Shown: in pieces, positions 17,160-26,026 of the stretch
Numbering within the stretch: position 1 is the first letter of the stretch
How the letters are laid out: every line of letters starts with the position of its first letter
Assembly: GCF_013364195.1 (NCBI RefSeq)
Contig: NZ_CP054918.1
Span: 6,747,001-6,811,000, forward strand
Reading direction: 5' to 3'
Source: Streptomyces sp. NA04227
Lineage (GTDB): Bacteria; Actinomycetota; Actinomycetes; Streptomycetales; Streptomycetaceae
Length of the DNA: 64,000 nucleotides
Position numbers and translations under genes: made by a program
The notes under the pieces: generated by a model
What the model was told of the DNA's origin: nothing
Database searches by the model: none
Seen by the model: the letters and a program-made list of their open reading frames with translations, nothing else

Positions 17160-18497
17160 ATGACCTCATCAGTTTCCCGCCGCCGCACCACCCTCGGGAT
17201 CGCCATCGGTGCCGCGAGCGCCCTGTGCCTGGGACTTCTCACCGGCTGTTCCGACGACTCGGATTCGGGGACCGGCGCCGACGGCAAGCCGGTCACCCTG
17301 ACCTTCTGGGGCTGGGCCAAGGGCACCAAGGAGGTCGTGGACGCCTTCAACGCCTCCCACAAGGACATCAAGGTCTCGTACAAGGAGATCCCCTCCGGGG
17401 TCGCGGGCGGCTACGCCAAGATCTCCAACGCGGTGAAGGCGGGCAACGCTCCCGACCTGTTCAACGTCGAGTACCCGCAGCTGCCGGACTTCGTCAGCCA
17501 GGGCGCCGTCAAGGACATCAGCGACCAGGTCGACCCGGCCCTGGAAGGCCAGTACCTGCCGCAGGCCATCGACCTGGTCACCCTGGGCGGCGCCAAGTGG
17601 GCGCTGCCGCTCGACGCCTCCCCGCAGACCTTCTACTACCGCAAGGACCTGTTCGAGAAGGCGGGCATCAAGACACCGCCGAAGACCTGGGACGAGTTCC
17701 GCACGGACGCCGAGAAGATCAAGAAGGCCGATCCGAAGTCCCGGATCGCCACGTTCTTCCCGGACGACCCGAGCACCTTCGAGGCCATGGTCTGGCAGGC
17801 GGGCGGCCGCTGGTTCAAGGCCGGTGAGAAGGCCTGGGACGTCAACTTCGACGACAACGCCACCCGCGAGACCGCCGCCTACTGGCAGAAGATGATCGAC
17901 GACGACCTCGTGCACGTCACCCCCTCCTTCTCCCAGCAGTGGACCAACTCCCTGCAGAAGGGACGGACGGCCGGTTACCTCGGCGCCGCCTGGGGCGGCG
18001 GCGTGCTCGGCACCACCCTGCCCGACCAGAAGGGCAAGTGGGCCGCCGCACCGATGCCGACCGCCGACGGCAAGCCCGCCAGCGGCATGCTCGGCGGCAC
18101 CACCTTCGCCGTCTCCAAGGACAGCGAGAAGACCGAGGCCGCGGTCGAGTTCGCCAAGTGGGCCACCACCACCGAGGCGGGCATCAAGGCACGTATCGCC
18201 ACCGGCACCTCCTCCGCCTACCCGGCCGCCCCGGCCCTGGTCCCGGTCGCGCGCAAGGCGTTCAAGACCGACTTCCTCGGCGGCCAGGACGTCTACGCCG
18301 ACTACGAGGACGCCGCCCGCTCCATCAACGAGGACTGGACCTGGGGCCCGGTCATGGGCGTCACCAACAACGCGCTGCGGGACTCCTTCGCGAAGCTCGG
18401 CTCGGGCGACGGCGACATCCTGGGCAGCGTCCGCAAGGCCCAGCAGGACACCCGGTCCGAGCTGAAGAACCGCGGCATCGAGGTGTCCGGCCGATGA
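17160..18497 (+). CDS. ABC sugar transporter, extracellular solute-binding lipoprotein
   Basis: 445-residue family-1 sugar-binding lipoprotein. The N-terminus has arginines (SRRRTT), a hydrophobic stretch and the lipobox LLTGC at about residues 26-30, so it is anchored outside the membrane. Then come VTLTFWGWAKGTKEVVDAFN, the early strand of the fold, and NAVKAGNAPDLFNVEYPQLP, a hallmark of this family. CAGGAG lies 7 bases upstream of the ATG. It is the first gene of a four-gene operon with ATGA overlaps. It should capture the mono- or oligosaccharide released by the secreted enzymes. No ATPase gene is in the operon; many Streptomyces importers share MsiK. Confidence 0.94.
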   Translation: MTSSVSRRRTTLGIAIGAASALCLGLLTGCSDDSDSGTGADGKPVTLTFWGWAKGTKEVVDAFNASHKDIKVSYKEIPSGVAGGYAKISNAVKAGNAPDLFNVEYPQLPDFVSQGAVKDISDQVDPALEGQYLPQAIDLVTLGGAKWALPLDASPQTFYYRKDLFEKAGIKTPPKTWDEFRTDAEKIKKADPKSRIATFFPDDPSTFEAMVWQAGGRWFKAGEKAWDVNFDDNATRETAAYWQKMIDDDLVHVTPSFSQQWTNSLQKGRTAGYLGAAWGGGVLGTTLPDQKGKWAAAPMPTADGKPASGMLGGTTFAVSKDSEKTEAAVEFAKWATTTEAGIKARIATGTSSAYPAAPALVPVARKAFKTDFLGGQDVYADYEDAARSINEDWTWGPVMGVTNNALRDSFAKLGSGDGDILGSVRKAQQDTRSELKNRGIEVSGR

Positions 18498-19450
18498 CCG
18501 CCCCCGGCAAGACCGAGTCCGTCCGCGGCGCCGGCACCGGCGCCCGCGCGCCGCGCCGCCGCGGACGGCTCGGGGCCCCCGCCCTGCTCCTGCTGCCGTT
18601 CTTCCTGCTGTTCATCGCGTGCACGCTGGTGCCGCTCGGCAACGCGGTACGGCTCAGCCTGTACCGGGAGAGCCGCTCCGGACTCGGATTCGGCGGCACG
18701 GAACGGGTGTTCAACGGGTTCGGCAACTACACCCGGGCCCTCGAGGACGACGCCTTCCGCGACGGCTTCCTCACCCTGGCCCAGTACTGCGTCCTGTACA
18801 TCCCGCTGATGATGGGCCTCTCGCTGGCCCTGGCGCTGCTGCTCGACTCCACGCTCGCCCGCGCCCGGCGCTTCTTCCAACTCGCGCTGTTCCTGCCGCA
18901 CGCGGTGCCCGGCATCATCGCCGCGCTGCTGTGGATGTACCTCTACACACCCGGCGTCAGCCCCGTCATCGACTTCCTGGACTCCGCGGGGCTGCCCGCG
19001 AACCTGCTCGGCAACCCGGTACCCGCCGTCGTCAACATCGCGCTGTGGGAGTGGACCGGCTACAACCTGGTCATCTTCTACGCCGCGCTCCAGGCCATCC
19101 CGCGCGAGGTCCTGGAGGCCGCGGTGGTCGACGGCGCCGGGCCGCTGCGCGTCGCCCTGAACATCAAAGTGCCGCTGATCCGCGCCTCGTTGACCATGGT
19201 CGGCCTGTTCACCGTGATCGGCTCGCTCCAGCTGTTCACCGAGCCGATGATCCTGCACGGCGCCGCACCCGAAGTCGTCACCACCTGGACCCCCAACATG
19301 TACGCCTACACCGCGGCCTTCGAACGCAACGACTACGGCCTCGCCGCCGCGGCCTCGGTGCTGCTCGCCCTGGCCGCCGCCCTGCTGTCGTTCGCCGTCA
19401 CCCGGCTGTCCGGCAGCCGGTCCCGCAAGCGCGAGGAGGCCGCCGGATGA
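18494..19450 (+). CDS. ABC sugar transporter permease (MalF/UgpA type)
   Basis: 318-residue inner-membrane permease with about six hydrophobic segments after a short basic N-terminus. The EAA-type loop is EVLEAAVVDGAGPLRVALNIKVPLI, matching the EAAxxDGAxxxxxFxxIxxP consensus that docks the ATPase. The ATG overlaps the stop of the solute-binding protein gene. It forms the channel together with the next gene product. Confidence 0.95.
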   Translation: MTAPGKTESVRGAGTGARAPRRRGRLGAPALLLLPFFLLFIACTLVPLGNAVRLSLYRESRSGLGFGGTERVFNGFGNYTRALEDDAFRDGFLTLAQYCVLYIPLMMGLSLALALLLDSTLARARRFFQLALFLPHAVPGIIAALLWMYLYTPGVSPVIDFLDSAGLPANLLGNPVPAVVNIALWEWTGYNLVIFYAALQAIPREVLEAAVVDGAGPLRVALNIKVPLIRASLTMVGLFTVIGSLQLFTEPMILHGAAPEVVTTWTPNMYAYTAAFERNDYGLAAAASVLLALAAALLSFAVTRLSGSRSRKREEAAG

Positions 19451-20361
19451 GCACCGTCGCACCCGTCGACAAGCCCGCGGCCCGCCCCGGCAGGGCCCCG
19501 GCCCCGGCCGCGGGCAAGCCCCGCCGGCCCTGGTCGCTGTCGAAGACGGCCGTCAACGGAGCCCTGCTCCTGGCCACCGTCTACACCCTCTTCCCGCTCC
19601 TGTGGCTGCTGACCGCCGCCGCCAAGAACACCGGCGACCTGCTCGGCGGCCGCACCATCTCCCCCTCGCGCTGGCACCTCGGCGAGAACCTCGGCAACCT
19701 GCTCTCCCAGTCGGACGGCATCTACTTCCGCTGGTACGCCAACTCGCTCCTGTACGCGGGAGTCGGCGCCGCACTGTGCGCGCTGATCTGTGTGGCCGCC
19801 GGATACGCCTTCCACGTCTACGACTTCCCGGGCAAGGAGAGCCTGTTCGGCCTGGTCCTGCTCGGGGTGCTCGTCCCGACGACCGCGCTCGCCCTGCCGA
19901 TGTACCTGCTCGCCACCAAGGTCGGTGTCGTCAACACCTTCTGGGCCGTGTTCCTGCCCTCCCTGGTCAACCCCTTCGGCGTCTACCTGGCCCGGGTCTT
20001 CTGCGCGGGCTACGTACCCGGCGAGGTCCTGGAGGCGGCACGGATGGACGGCGCCGGGGAACTGCGCACCTTCTGGTCGATCGGCCTGCGCATGGTGATG
20101 CCCGGCTTCGTGACGATCTTCCTGTTCCAGTTCACGGCCATCTGGAACAACTTCTTCCTGCCGCTCGTGATGCTGTCCGACACCGAGCTCTTCCCGGTCA
20201 GCCTCGGCCTGTTCTCGTGGAACACCCAGACCCACGCCTTCCCCGAGTACTACCCGCTGGTGGTCACCGGCTCGCTGCTCGCCGTCGTCCCGCTCGTGGT
20301 CGCCTTCGTCGCCCTCCAGCGGTTCTGGAAGGCCGGGCTCACCGCGGGCAGCGTGAAATGA
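19447..20361 (+). CDS. ABC sugar transporter permease (MalG/UgpE type)
   Basis: 304-residue permease, second half of the heterodimeric channel. Six hydrophobic segments are visible, and the EAA loop is EVLEAARMDGAGELRTFWSIGLRMVMP. The N-terminal 30 residues are a proline/alanine-rich cytoplasmic tail. The ATG overlaps the previous stop by ATGA, and its own stop overlaps the dehydrogenase start, so all four genes are coupled. Confidence 0.95.
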   Translation: MSTVAPVDKPAARPGRAPAPAAGKPRRPWSLSKTAVNGALLLATVYTLFPLLWLLTAAAKNTGDLLGGRTISPSRWHLGENLGNLLSQSDGIYFRWYANSLLYAGVGAALCALICVAAGYAFHVYDFPGKESLFGLVLLGVLVPTTALALPMYLLATKVGVVNTFWAVFLPSLVNPFGVYLARVFCAGYVPGEVLEAARMDGAGELRTFWSIGLRMVMPGFVTIFLFQFTAIWNNFFLPLVMLSDTELFPVSLGLFSWNTQTHAFPEYYPLVVTGSLLAVVPLVVAFVALQRFWKAGLTAGSVK

Positions 20362-21536
20362 CCGCCACCCACGAGCCGTACGAGACCCGTCCGTCGTACG
20401 CGCCCTTGCTGCCGTACGAACCGCTAGTCCCCCACGACCGGCCGGGCGCGCAGCCCCACGAAGCACACCGGGAGACCCCCGTGCACAGCCCCCTGCCCGT
20501 CCCCGCGCCCACCGCCGGGGGCACCGCCCCCCGGCGCCCGCGCGCACTGCTCGCCATGCACGCCGATCTCGCCGACCGACTGATCGACGCCGAGACGAGG
20601 GAACGGCTCACCACCCTCGCCGAACTCGACCCGGACCTGGTGGTGGACGACTTCCGCACCCCGCGGGCCGCGGCCGCGCTGCGCGAGACCGAGGTCATCG
20701 TGAGCTGCTGGGGCTGCCCGCCGCTCGACGAGGAGGTCCTCGCCGCGGCGCCCCGGCTGCGTGCCGTCATCCACGCCGCCGGGTCGCTGCGGCACCACAT
20801 CACCGACGCCTGCTGGCGGCGCGGCATCGATGTCACCTCCGCCGCCTCGGCGAACGCCCTGCCGGTGGCCGAGTACACCGTCGCCGCCGTCCTGCTCGCG
20901 GGCAAGCGGGTCCTGCGGATGCGCGAGGACTACCGGCGTCTGAGGACCCCGTACGACTGGCAGGACGGCTACCGCGCGGCGGGCAACTACCGGCGCATCG
21001 TCGGCATCGTCGGCGCCTCCCGGATCGGCCGCCGCGTCCTGGAACTGCTGCGCCCCTACGATCTCGACCTGCTGCTGCACGATCCGTACGTCGACGAGAC
21101 GGAGGCGGCCCGGCTCGGCGCACGGGCCGTCGACCTCGACGAGCTCTGTGCCACCGCGGACGTGGTCAGCGTGCACGCCCCGGAGCTGCCCGAGACCCGC
21201 CACCTCGTCGACCGCCGCAGGCTGGCCCTGATGCACGACGGCGCCACCCTGATCAACACCTCCCGCGGTTCCCTGATCGACCAGCGGGCCCTGACCGAGG
21301 AACTCGTCACGGGCCGTCTGGACGCCGTGCTCGACGTGACGGTCCCCGAGGTACTGCCCGCCGACTCCCCGCTCTACGACCTGCCCAATGTGCTGCTCAC
21401 CCCGCACGTGGCCGGATCGCTGGGCAACGAACTCCACCGGATGGCGGCGGCCGCCGCCGACGAACTGGAGCGGTATACGCGAGGGCGGCCGTTCGCCCAC
21501 GCGGTGAGCAGGGAGGAGGCGGTGCGGTCCGCCTGA
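20358..21536 (+). CDS. D-isomer-specific 2-hydroxyacid dehydrogenase
   Basis: 392-residue NAD(P)-dependent dehydrogenase. After a roughly 60-residue variable tail comes the catalytic domain. The Rossmann motif is IVGIVGASRIGRRVLELL, with GASRIG in place of the usual GxGxxG. Catalytic-region motifs are LINTSRGSLIDQRAL (arginine), DVTVPEVLPADSPLYDLPN (glutamate) and LTPHVAGS (histidine). It is the last gene of the ABC operon, with an ATGA overlap, so it likely reduces or oxidises a keto or hydroxy acid from the imported sugar. Annotators often call this family hydroxyacid dehydrogenase or glyoxylate reductase; the true substrate is unknown. Confidence 0.9.
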   Translation: MTATHEPYETRPSYAPLLPYEPLVPHDRPGAQPHEAHRETPVHSPLPVPAPTAGGTAPRRPRALLAMHADLADRLIDAETRERLTTLAELDPDLVVDDFRTPRAAAALRETEVIVSCWGCPPLDEEVLAAAPRLRAVIHAAGSLRHHITDACWRRGIDVTSAASANALPVAEYTVAAVLLAGKRVLRMREDYRRLRTPYDWQDGYRAAGNYRRIVGIVGASRIGRRVLELLRPYDLDLLLHDPYVDETEAARLGARAVDLDELCATADVVSVHAPELPETRHLVDRRRLALMHDGATLINTSRGSLIDQRALTEELVTGRLDAVLDVTVPEVLPADSPLYDLPNVLLTPHVAGSLGNELHRMAAAAADELERYTRGRPFAHAVSREEAVRSA

Positions 21537-21605
21537 GGGGACGGCCGGTGGCAGGCCCGGCCGCCGCACCCGAGAATTGACACACCTCCGGCGGAAGGCT
21601 TGCCC

Positions 21606-24056
21606 ATGCCCGAACTCGAGGGCGGCGGCGAGCGGGCCGCCCCCTTCGATCTGCCCAGGACGGCGAGCGCCGCCTGCGACGAGAACGGTGTGATCACCGG
21701 CTGGTCGCAGGCCGCCGCCGAACTGCTGGGACGGGGCGCGGAGGAGGTGCTCGGCACCTCGCTGGGCGACCTCCTCGCGCCGGGGGAGGACCCGGCCGCA
21801 CTCCTCGGAGTGCTCCGGTTCTCGCCCGGCCCGGACGAGGAGACCGCACGGCTGGCCCAGGTACTGCACCCCGAACGGGGCACGCTCACCCTCGGCGTAC
21901 GAGGCGTCCCGCTCACCACCGCCTCGGGCCCCCAGTGGCACCTGTCCGCCGTGGACCTGGCCGCGACCCCGTGGTGGAGCCAGAGCCACTCGGTGGTCGA
22001 GCGGTTCCTGATGAACGCGCCCTTCGGCATCGGGGTGCTCGACCGCGACCTCAACTTCGTCTGGGTCAACCGGGGCCTGGAGAACTTCTCCGGAGTGCCG
22101 CTGCGCGAGCGCATCGGGCGGCCGATCAGCGAGATCCTGCCCCGCCTCTCGCCGCACCGCCTGGAGGAACGGCTGCGCTACGTGCTGCGTACCGGCGAGC
22201 CCGTGAAGCACTTCGAGTACCACGGATTCGTCCCCTCCGAGCCGCACCGCGAGCGCGCCTTCTCCTCCTCGTGCCTGCGCCTTGAGGACGCCGACGGCCG
22301 GGTGCTCGGCGTCTGCTACACCGGCGTCGACATCACCGAACGCTGGCGCACCCGGCAGCGGGTGGACTTCCTGATGGAGTCCGGCGGGCGCCTCGGCACC
22401 ACGCTGGACCTGCGGCGTACGGCCGAGGAAGTGACCGAGGTGGCCGTTCCCCGGATGGCCGACCTGGCGGTGGTCGACCTCCTGGAGCCCGTACTGCGCA
22501 CCGAGGAACCCACCGGGACCGTCGGCCCGGACACCGGGCGCCGCCTGCGCAGGATGGCCCGGCTGTGCATGCGCCCGGAGCTCGTCGGCCACACCGCCGT
22601 CCCGATCGGCAGTTCCCCCGACTACCCGGCCGACTCCCCGATGGTGCGCGCCCTGCTCGCGGGCCGGGCCGTGCTCGCGCCCGGGCCCCTGGCCGGAGAC
22701 GCCGCACCCGGCTCGCCGGACGAGTGGCCGGAGCCGGACGAAGGCGTGGGTTCCCTGCTCGCGGTGCCGGTGCGGGCCCGGGGCAAGGTGCTCGGCCTTG
22801 CCGTCTTCTCCCGGTTCGCGGGCCGGGAACACTTCGAACCGGCCGACCTGTCGATGGCCGAGGACTTCGTCTCCCGGGCCGCCGTCTGCCTGGACAACGC
22901 GCGCCGCTACACCCGCGAGCACCGCACCGCCCTCGGCCTCCAACGCAGCCTGCTGCCCCAGGTCATCGCCGCGCCGCCGTCCGTCGAGGTGGCCCACCGC
23001 TACGTTCCCGCCACCTCCCACGAAGGGGTCGGCGGGGACTGGTTCGACGTGATCCGGCTGTCCGGGGCGCGGGTGGCCCTGGTCGTCGGGGACGTGGTCG
23101 GGCACGGCATCCACGCGGTCGCGGCGATGGGACGGCTGCGTACGGCGGTGCACTCGCTCGCCGACATGGACCTGCCGCCGGACGAACTCCTCGCCCATCT
23201 CGACGACTTGGTACTGCGGCTGGCCGAGGAGCAGGCCGAAGGACCCGAGGCGGCGGGGGCGGCCGCCGCCGCGGTGGGGGCGCGCTGCCTGTACGTGGTC
23301 CACGACCCCGCGACCCGCCACTGCACGATGGCCACGGCCGGACATCTGCCGCCCGCCCTGATCACACCGGAGGGCGCCGTCGACTTCCCCGAACTGCCCG
23401 CCGGGCCGCCGCTCGGCATCGGGGCGCTGCCCTTCGAGGCGGTCGAGTTCCCGCTCGCCGAGGGCAGCACCCTCGTCCTCTACACGGACGGGCTCCTGAC
23501 CGGCACCGGTCACGACATGGACGCGGCCGCCGAACGGCTGCGGCGGGTGCTCGCGGACACCGGTGCGGACCTGCAGGAAGCGGCCGACGACGTACTCGCC
23601 GGGATGGGCGTCCGCGCGCGCGACGACGACGTGGCCCTGCTGCTCGCGCGCCCGCACGGGCTCGGCGACGAGCAGATGGTCACCTGGCAGCTGCGCGCCG
23701 AACCGTCCGAGGTGGCCAGGGCCCGTTCGCTGGCCGCCGACACCCTGCACGCCTGGGGCCTGGACGACCTCGTCTTCACCACCGAACTCGTGGTCAGCGA
23801 GCTGGTCACCAACGCCATCCGGTACGCGGCCGAGCCGATCCGGCTCCGGCTGATCCGGCAGACCGTACTCACCTGCGAGGTCACCGACGGCACCAGCACC
23901 TCGCCCCGGCTGCGGCACGCCCGTACCACCGACGAGGGCGGCCGCGGACTGTTCATGATCGCGCAGCTCGCCCGGCGGTGGGGGACCCGGTACTCACCGC
24001 AGGGCAAGATCATCTGGGCGGAGCAGGCGCTTCCGGAACCGGCTGCGGGGCGGTGA
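21606..24056 (+). CDS. PAS-PAS / GAF / SpoIIE phosphatase / HATPase signalling protein
   Basis: 816-residue multi-domain regulator. A PAS domain (CDENGVITGWSQAAAELLGRG) spans roughly residues 15-115. A second PAS (ERFLMNAPFGIGVLDRDLNF) is at about 130-250. A GAF domain is at about 255-440. A SpoIIE/PP2C phosphatase is at about 455-680 (GVGGDWFDVIRL, VGDVVGHG, LVLYTDGLL). A C-terminal RsbW-like ATPase is at about 695-816 (VVSELVTNAIRYAAEP, TDEGGRGLFMIAQL). GGAAGG precedes the ATG by 7 bases. Such proteins sense a signal through PAS/GAF and adjust anti-sigma pathways. It shares its C-terminal layout with the 5012 gene but is about 220 residues longer. Confidence 0.93.
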   Translation: MPELEGGGERAAPFDLPRTASAACDENGVITGWSQAAAELLGRGAEEVLGTSLGDLLAPGEDPAALLGVLRFSPGPDEETARLAQVLHPERGTLTLGVRGVPLTTASGPQWHLSAVDLAATPWWSQSHSVVERFLMNAPFGIGVLDRDLNFVWVNRGLENFSGVPLRERIGRPISEILPRLSPHRLEERLRYVLRTGEPVKHFEYHGFVPSEPHRERAFSSSCLRLEDADGRVLGVCYTGVDITERWRTRQRVDFLMESGGRLGTTLDLRRTAEEVTEVAVPRMADLAVVDLLEPVLRTEEPTGTVGPDTGRRLRRMARLCMRPELVGHTAVPIGSSPDYPADSPMVRALLAGRAVLAPGPLAGDAAPGSPDEWPEPDEGVGSLLAVPVRARGKVLGLAVFSRFAGREHFEPADLSMAEDFVSRAAVCLDNARRYTREHRTALGLQRSLLPQVIAAPPSVEVAHRYVPATSHEGVGGDWFDVIRLSGARVALVVGDVVGHGIHAVAAMGRLRTAVHSLADMDLPPDELLAHLDDLVLRLAEEQAEGPEAAGAAAAAVGARCLYVVHDPATRHCTMATAGHLPPALITPEGAVDFPELPAGPPLGIGALPFEAVEFPLAEGSTLVLYTDGLLTGTGHDMDAAAERLRRVLADTGADLQEAADDVLAGMGVRARDDDVALLLARPHGLGDEQMVTWQLRAEPSEVARARSLAADTLHAWGLDDLVFTTELVVSELVTNAIRYAAEPIRLRLIRQTVLTCEVTDGTSTSPRLRHARTTDEGGRGLFMIAQLARRWGTRYSPQGKIIWAEQALPEPAAGR

Positions 24057-24095
24057 GTGGGGCATTGGGTGGGGCGGCGGCGCATCCGTCGCGGG

Positions 24096-25013
24096 TCAGC
24101 CTCGGTACTGCCGGGGCGGCACTCCGAAGCGGGTCCGGAAGGCGCGGCTGAAGTGGAAGGGGCTGGCGAATCCTGAGGCGGCGGCGACATGGCCGACGTC
24201 CAGCGCGGTGGTCTCCAGGAGTCGGGCCGCGTGCTGGAGTCTGGCCTCGCGCAGCGCCCGCATCGGCGTACGCCCGGTCTGCTCGGTGAACAGATGGGCC
24301 AGGCGCGAGGGGGACAGCCGGACCGCCTCGGCGAGCGAGGCCACCGTGTGCGGCGCCGCCGGATCCGCCGCGATGAGGGCCTCCACGCGCCGCACCCGGC
24401 TGTCGGCACCGCCGCCCGCCTCCGGGGCGCCGCCCGAGTACCCCGAGGACGTCGTCAGGAGCAGTACGCGTTCGACGCCGTTCATGGCCAGCTCGTGGGC
24501 GCGCGGCAGCGAGGCGGCCACGGCGGGCGCGGCCCTGCGGTGGGCGGCGACCGGCAGCGGCGGCGCGCCCTCGCCGGTCCACCGGGCGTCGGCGTGCAGC
24601 CGTCGCAGTTCGGCGCCGATCCGGGGCCGTGCGGCGGTGGGCACCGGGCCGACCGCGAAACAGCCGTCGCCGCGCGCGTGCGGGCGAAGCCACGCCTCCC
24701 ACGCGGGCCGGGCCCGGCAGTGCACCCACCAGAAGTGCCAGCAGTCGGCGTCAGGTGCCACCCGGTAGTCCTGCCGTACACCGGGGGCCAGCGCCACCAG
24801 CTCGCCTTCCTCGGTACGCACCTCTGCGGCGCCCTGGCGGATTCGTCCCGCGCCGCCCTCCGTCCACAGGAGCAGCCAGCTCCGGGCGCCCTGCGCGCGG
24901 TGCACGGCGTACCCGGGGAGCTGGGCGTAGCGGCCCGCGATCAGTAGCTCGGGCGGCGGCGACTCACCGTGGTCGGCAGCAGAATCAGGCATGTTCTCGG
25001 AAGTCACGGTCAT
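24096..25013 (-). CDS. AraC-family transcriptional regulator
   Basis: 305-residue regulator. The N-terminal 170 residues form an AraC-type cupin effector domain (WLLLWTEGGAGRIRQG, ELVALAPGVRQDY). The C-terminal 100 residues have the paired helix-turn-helix: VRRVEALIAADPAAPHTVAS, LSPSRLAHLFTEQTGRTPMR, then DVGHVAAASGFASPFHFSRA with a final FGVPPRQYR. This is the rhamnose/arabinose-operon style. Start codons at 25013 or 24992 are both possible; neither has a strong ribosome-binding site. It is divergent from the dioxygenase gene with only 35 bp between starts, so it very likely controls that gene. Confidence 0.93.
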   Translation of the reverse strand: MTVTSENMPDSAADHGESPPPELLIAGRYAQLPGYAVHRAQGARSWLLLWTEGGAGRIRQGAAEVRTEEGELVALAPGVRQDYRVAPDADCWHFWWVHCRARPAWEAWLRPHARGDGCFAVGPVPTAARPRIGAELRRLHADARWTGEGAPPLPVAAHRRAAPAVAASLPRAHELAMNGVERVLLLTTSSGYSGGAPEAGGGADSRVRRVEALIAADPAAPHTVASLAEAVRLSPSRLAHLFTEQTGRTPMRALREARLQHAARLLETTALDVGHVAAASGFASPFHFSRAFRTRFGVPPRQYRG

Positions 25014-25048
25014 AGCCTGGCACGGCGCCGCCCGCCTACGTTCGAGTC

Positions 25049-25834
25049 ATGGACACCAGCCTGTTTCACCGGACCGGACACACCCTCGTACCGGGACTCC
25101 TGGCACCGGACGAAGTGGCGGCGCTGCTCGCCGAGTTCATGGCTCTCCCCGCCGGTGGGCGAGTGCCGGGCCACTTCGAACCCCGCCCGCAGGACCCCTC
25201 GCGACCGTACGACCCGCTGGGTGACTACCCCCGGGTCATGAACCCCCACGAGATCAACGACCCGGCCCGGCGCATGCTCCTGGACGAGCGCCTCGGGAGC
25301 ATCGTGACCGAACTCCTCGGCGAGGAGCCGATAGCAGCACAGAGCATGTTCTACTTCAAGCCGCCCGGCGCCCGGGGGCAGGCGCTGCACCAGGACAACT
25401 TCTATCTCCGGGTCGAGCCGGGCACCTGCGTCGCGGCCTGGATCGCCCTCGACCGCGTCGACCGGGCCAACGGCGGACTCGAAGTCGTCCCCGGCACCCA
25501 CCGGATGGACCTCTTCTGCCCGGAGGAGGCGGACCCGGGCACCTACTTCACCAAGGAGTACGTGCCGCCGCCGCCCGGCCTGGAGCGGGTGCCGGTCGAC
25601 ATGAACCCCGGCGACGTCCTGTTCTTCAACGGCAGCCTGGTCCACGGATCCGAGCCCAACTCCACCACGGACCGCTTCCGCCGCTCCTTCATCTGCCACT
25701 ACGCCCCGCGCTCCACCGTCAGCATCAGCCGCTACTACCGCCCGCTCTCCCTCGCGGGCGAGGACCTCTCCCTCGCGGAGAGCGTGGGCGGCGGGCCGTG
25801 CGGTACGGAGAACGCGGTGGGGGCGGTGCACTGA
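25049..25834 (+). CDS. Phytanoyl-CoA dioxygenase-family protein
   Basis: 261-residue Fe(II)/2-oxoglutarate dioxygenase. The metal triad is visible as HQDNFYLRVEPGT (HxD) and SLVHGSEPNSTTDRFRRS (distal histidine followed by the arginine that binds 2-oxoglutarate). LEVVPGTHRMDLF is a typical family segment. There is little room for a promoter, since the spacer to the AraC gene is 35 bp, and no clear ribosome-binding site is present, so the transcript may be nearly leaderless. The substrate is unknown; with an AraC partner it may hydroxylate a small metabolite. A strong terminator follows at 25920. Confidence 0.9.
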   Translation: MDTSLFHRTGHTLVPGLLAPDEVAALLAEFMALPAGGRVPGHFEPRPQDPSRPYDPLGDYPRVMNPHEINDPARRMLLDERLGSIVTELLGEEPIAAQSMFYFKPPGARGQALHQDNFYLRVEPGTCVAAWIALDRVDRANGGLEVVPGTHRMDLFCPEEADPGTYFTKEYVPPPPGLERVPVDMNPGDVLFFNGSLVHGSEPNSTTDRFRRSFICHYAPRSTVSISRYYRPLSLAGEDLSLAESVGGGPCGTENAVGAVH

Positions 25835-25919
25835 GCCAGGCCCCGGAAGGCGGGGATGGCGAGCGCGGCGCCGCCGCGACTTTTCCCGGCAGGCATACAT
25901 GCGTGCATGCATGGCATGG

Positions 25920-25955
25920 CCGAAGGCCGACACCTGGTGGGGTGTCGGCCTTCGG
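25920..25955. terminator. Strong bidirectional hairpin terminator
   Basis: CCGAAGGCCGACACC and GGTGTCGGCCTTCGG form a 15-bp perfect stem with loop TGGTGG. It lies between the dioxygenase stop (25834) and the convergent transglycosylase stop (26027) and can serve both. Just before it is an ATGC-rich run (25893-25916) without further visible function. Confidence 0.88.
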
Positions 25956-26026
25956 TGTGTGTCGCTGTGTTGCTGTGTCGCGTGGTGCCGTGCCGTGTGG
26001 CTGCCGTGGGGTGGTGTCGGTGTGCC

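Noticed and set aside
20424..23918. Minus-strand frame of 1164 codons
   Set aside because: It lies antisense to the hydroxyacid dehydrogenase and PAS/GAF/SpoIIE genes, both of which have complete domain signatures on the plus strand.
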